Of a stretch of DNA of 64,000 nt, positions 63,370 through 64,000 are shown in pieces (the stretch's first letter is position 1; every line of letters starts with the position of its first letter). The notes beneath the pieces were generated by a model, which made no database searches, was not told the origin of the DNA, and saw nothing but the letters and a program-made list of their open reading frames with translations. Position numbers and translations under genes: made by a program. Source of the DNA: Lucinisca nassula (Eukaryota > Mollusca > Bivalvia > Lucinida > Lucinidae); NCBI GenBank assembly GCA_963580285.1, contig OY757015.1:147496082-147560081 (forward strand), read 5' to 3'.

Positions 63370-64000
63370 AGCTCACCTGACCGAAGGTCATGGTGAGCTT
63401 TTGTGACCGTAAGATGTCCGGCGTCGTCGTGCGTCGTCCGTCGTCCGTCGTGCGTAAACTTTTTCTTGTGAACAAACTAGAGGCCACAGTTTTGGTCCAA
63501 TCATCATCAAACTTGCTCAGAATGATCATCATGACAATATCTCGGTCAAGTTCGAATATGGGTCATGTCGGGTGAAAAAGTAGGTCAGTAGGTCAAATCA
63601 TAGAAAAACCTTGTGAACACTCTAGAGGGCATTGTTTTGGTCCAATCATCATCAAACTTGCTCAGAATGATCATTGTGACAATATTTTAGTGAAGTTTGA
63701 ATATGGATCATGTCGGCTTAAAAAGTAGGTCAGCGGGTCAAATCATAGAAAAACCTTGTGAACACCCTAGAGGCCACAATTTTGGTCCAATCATAATCAA
63801 ACTTGCTCAGAATGATCATCATGACAATATCTTGGTCAAGTTCGAATATGGGTCATGTCCGGTCAAAAAGTAGGTCAGTAGGTCAAATCATAGAAAAACC
63901 TTGTGAACACTCTGAAGGCCACTGTTTTGGTCCAATTATCATGAAACTTGCTCAGAATGACCATTGTGACAATATTTCAGTCCAGTTCGAATATGGGTCA
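63370..64000 (+). mobile_element. HINE H16 (AGCTCACCTGACC type), runs off the window
   Basis: 5' TTAGCTCACCTGACCGAAGG with hairpin to GGTGAGC, GTCGTCGTGCGTCGTCCGTC. Core units of about 165 bp with TTTTGGTCCAATCATCATC and AAAAAGTAGGTCAGTAGG. The 3' end is outside. Intron 9. Confidence 0.88.

Overview
The window reads as nuclear DNA of an invertebrate animal, most likely a bivalve mollusc. The evidence is a spliced animal gene with small exons in repeat-filled introns, together with Helentron-type elements (related to the bivalve 'pearl' repeats), tRNA-derived SINEs, TTAA and TA MITEs, and jockey/CR1-type LINE remnants. The species cannot be named from sequence alone. No prokaryotic operon, CRISPR array or virus genome is visible.

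The only host protein gene I can support is on the + strand from 34282 to beyond the right edge. It is phosphoribosylformylglycinamidine synthase (PFAS, FGAM synthase), step 4 of de novo purine synthesis. Nine coding exons (34282-34423, 35689-35821, 36643-36938, 41027-41135, 43915-44055, 50622-50749, 54192-54320, 57544-57804, 62957-63187) join in one open frame of 523 complete codons. Every junction is GT-AG with matching phase. They cover the N-terminal, linker and first AIRS regions; the second synthetase half and the glutaminase domain lie outside.

Layout. 1-362: end of a dead Tc1-like transposase. 1109-2709: tandem array of a 340-bp unit carrying a tRNA-like sequence, ending in an inverted copy. 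3587-5649: broken LINE. 6480-17245: a nested stack that appears to split one old LINE and contains smaller TIR elements and a second LINE, itself interrupted by a rolling-circle-type element. 17588-18735: foldback. 18860-22491: a 3.6-kb TIR element with a 9-bp target duplication. 22685-24178: another TIR element. 24226-34220: SINEs, MITEs and five Helentron-like elements, including an about 6-kb stack that splits one MITE. 34276-64000: PFAS, whose introns hold at least eight more Helentron-like copies, TTAA and pogo-like MITEs, perfect palindromes, a mariner relic and SINEs.

The most striking signal is the shared design of about sixteen Helentron-like (HINE) copies. Each has a 5' subterminal repeat with hairpin, a (GTCC/GTCT)n-like stretch, a tandem-repeat core, a matching 3' subterminal repeat, a 3' hairpin and a TCTAGTT/TCTTGTT end. 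Their terminal and core sequences differ widely. Several insertions can be dated relative to each other because an uninterrupted copy of the target repeat exists elsewhere in the window.
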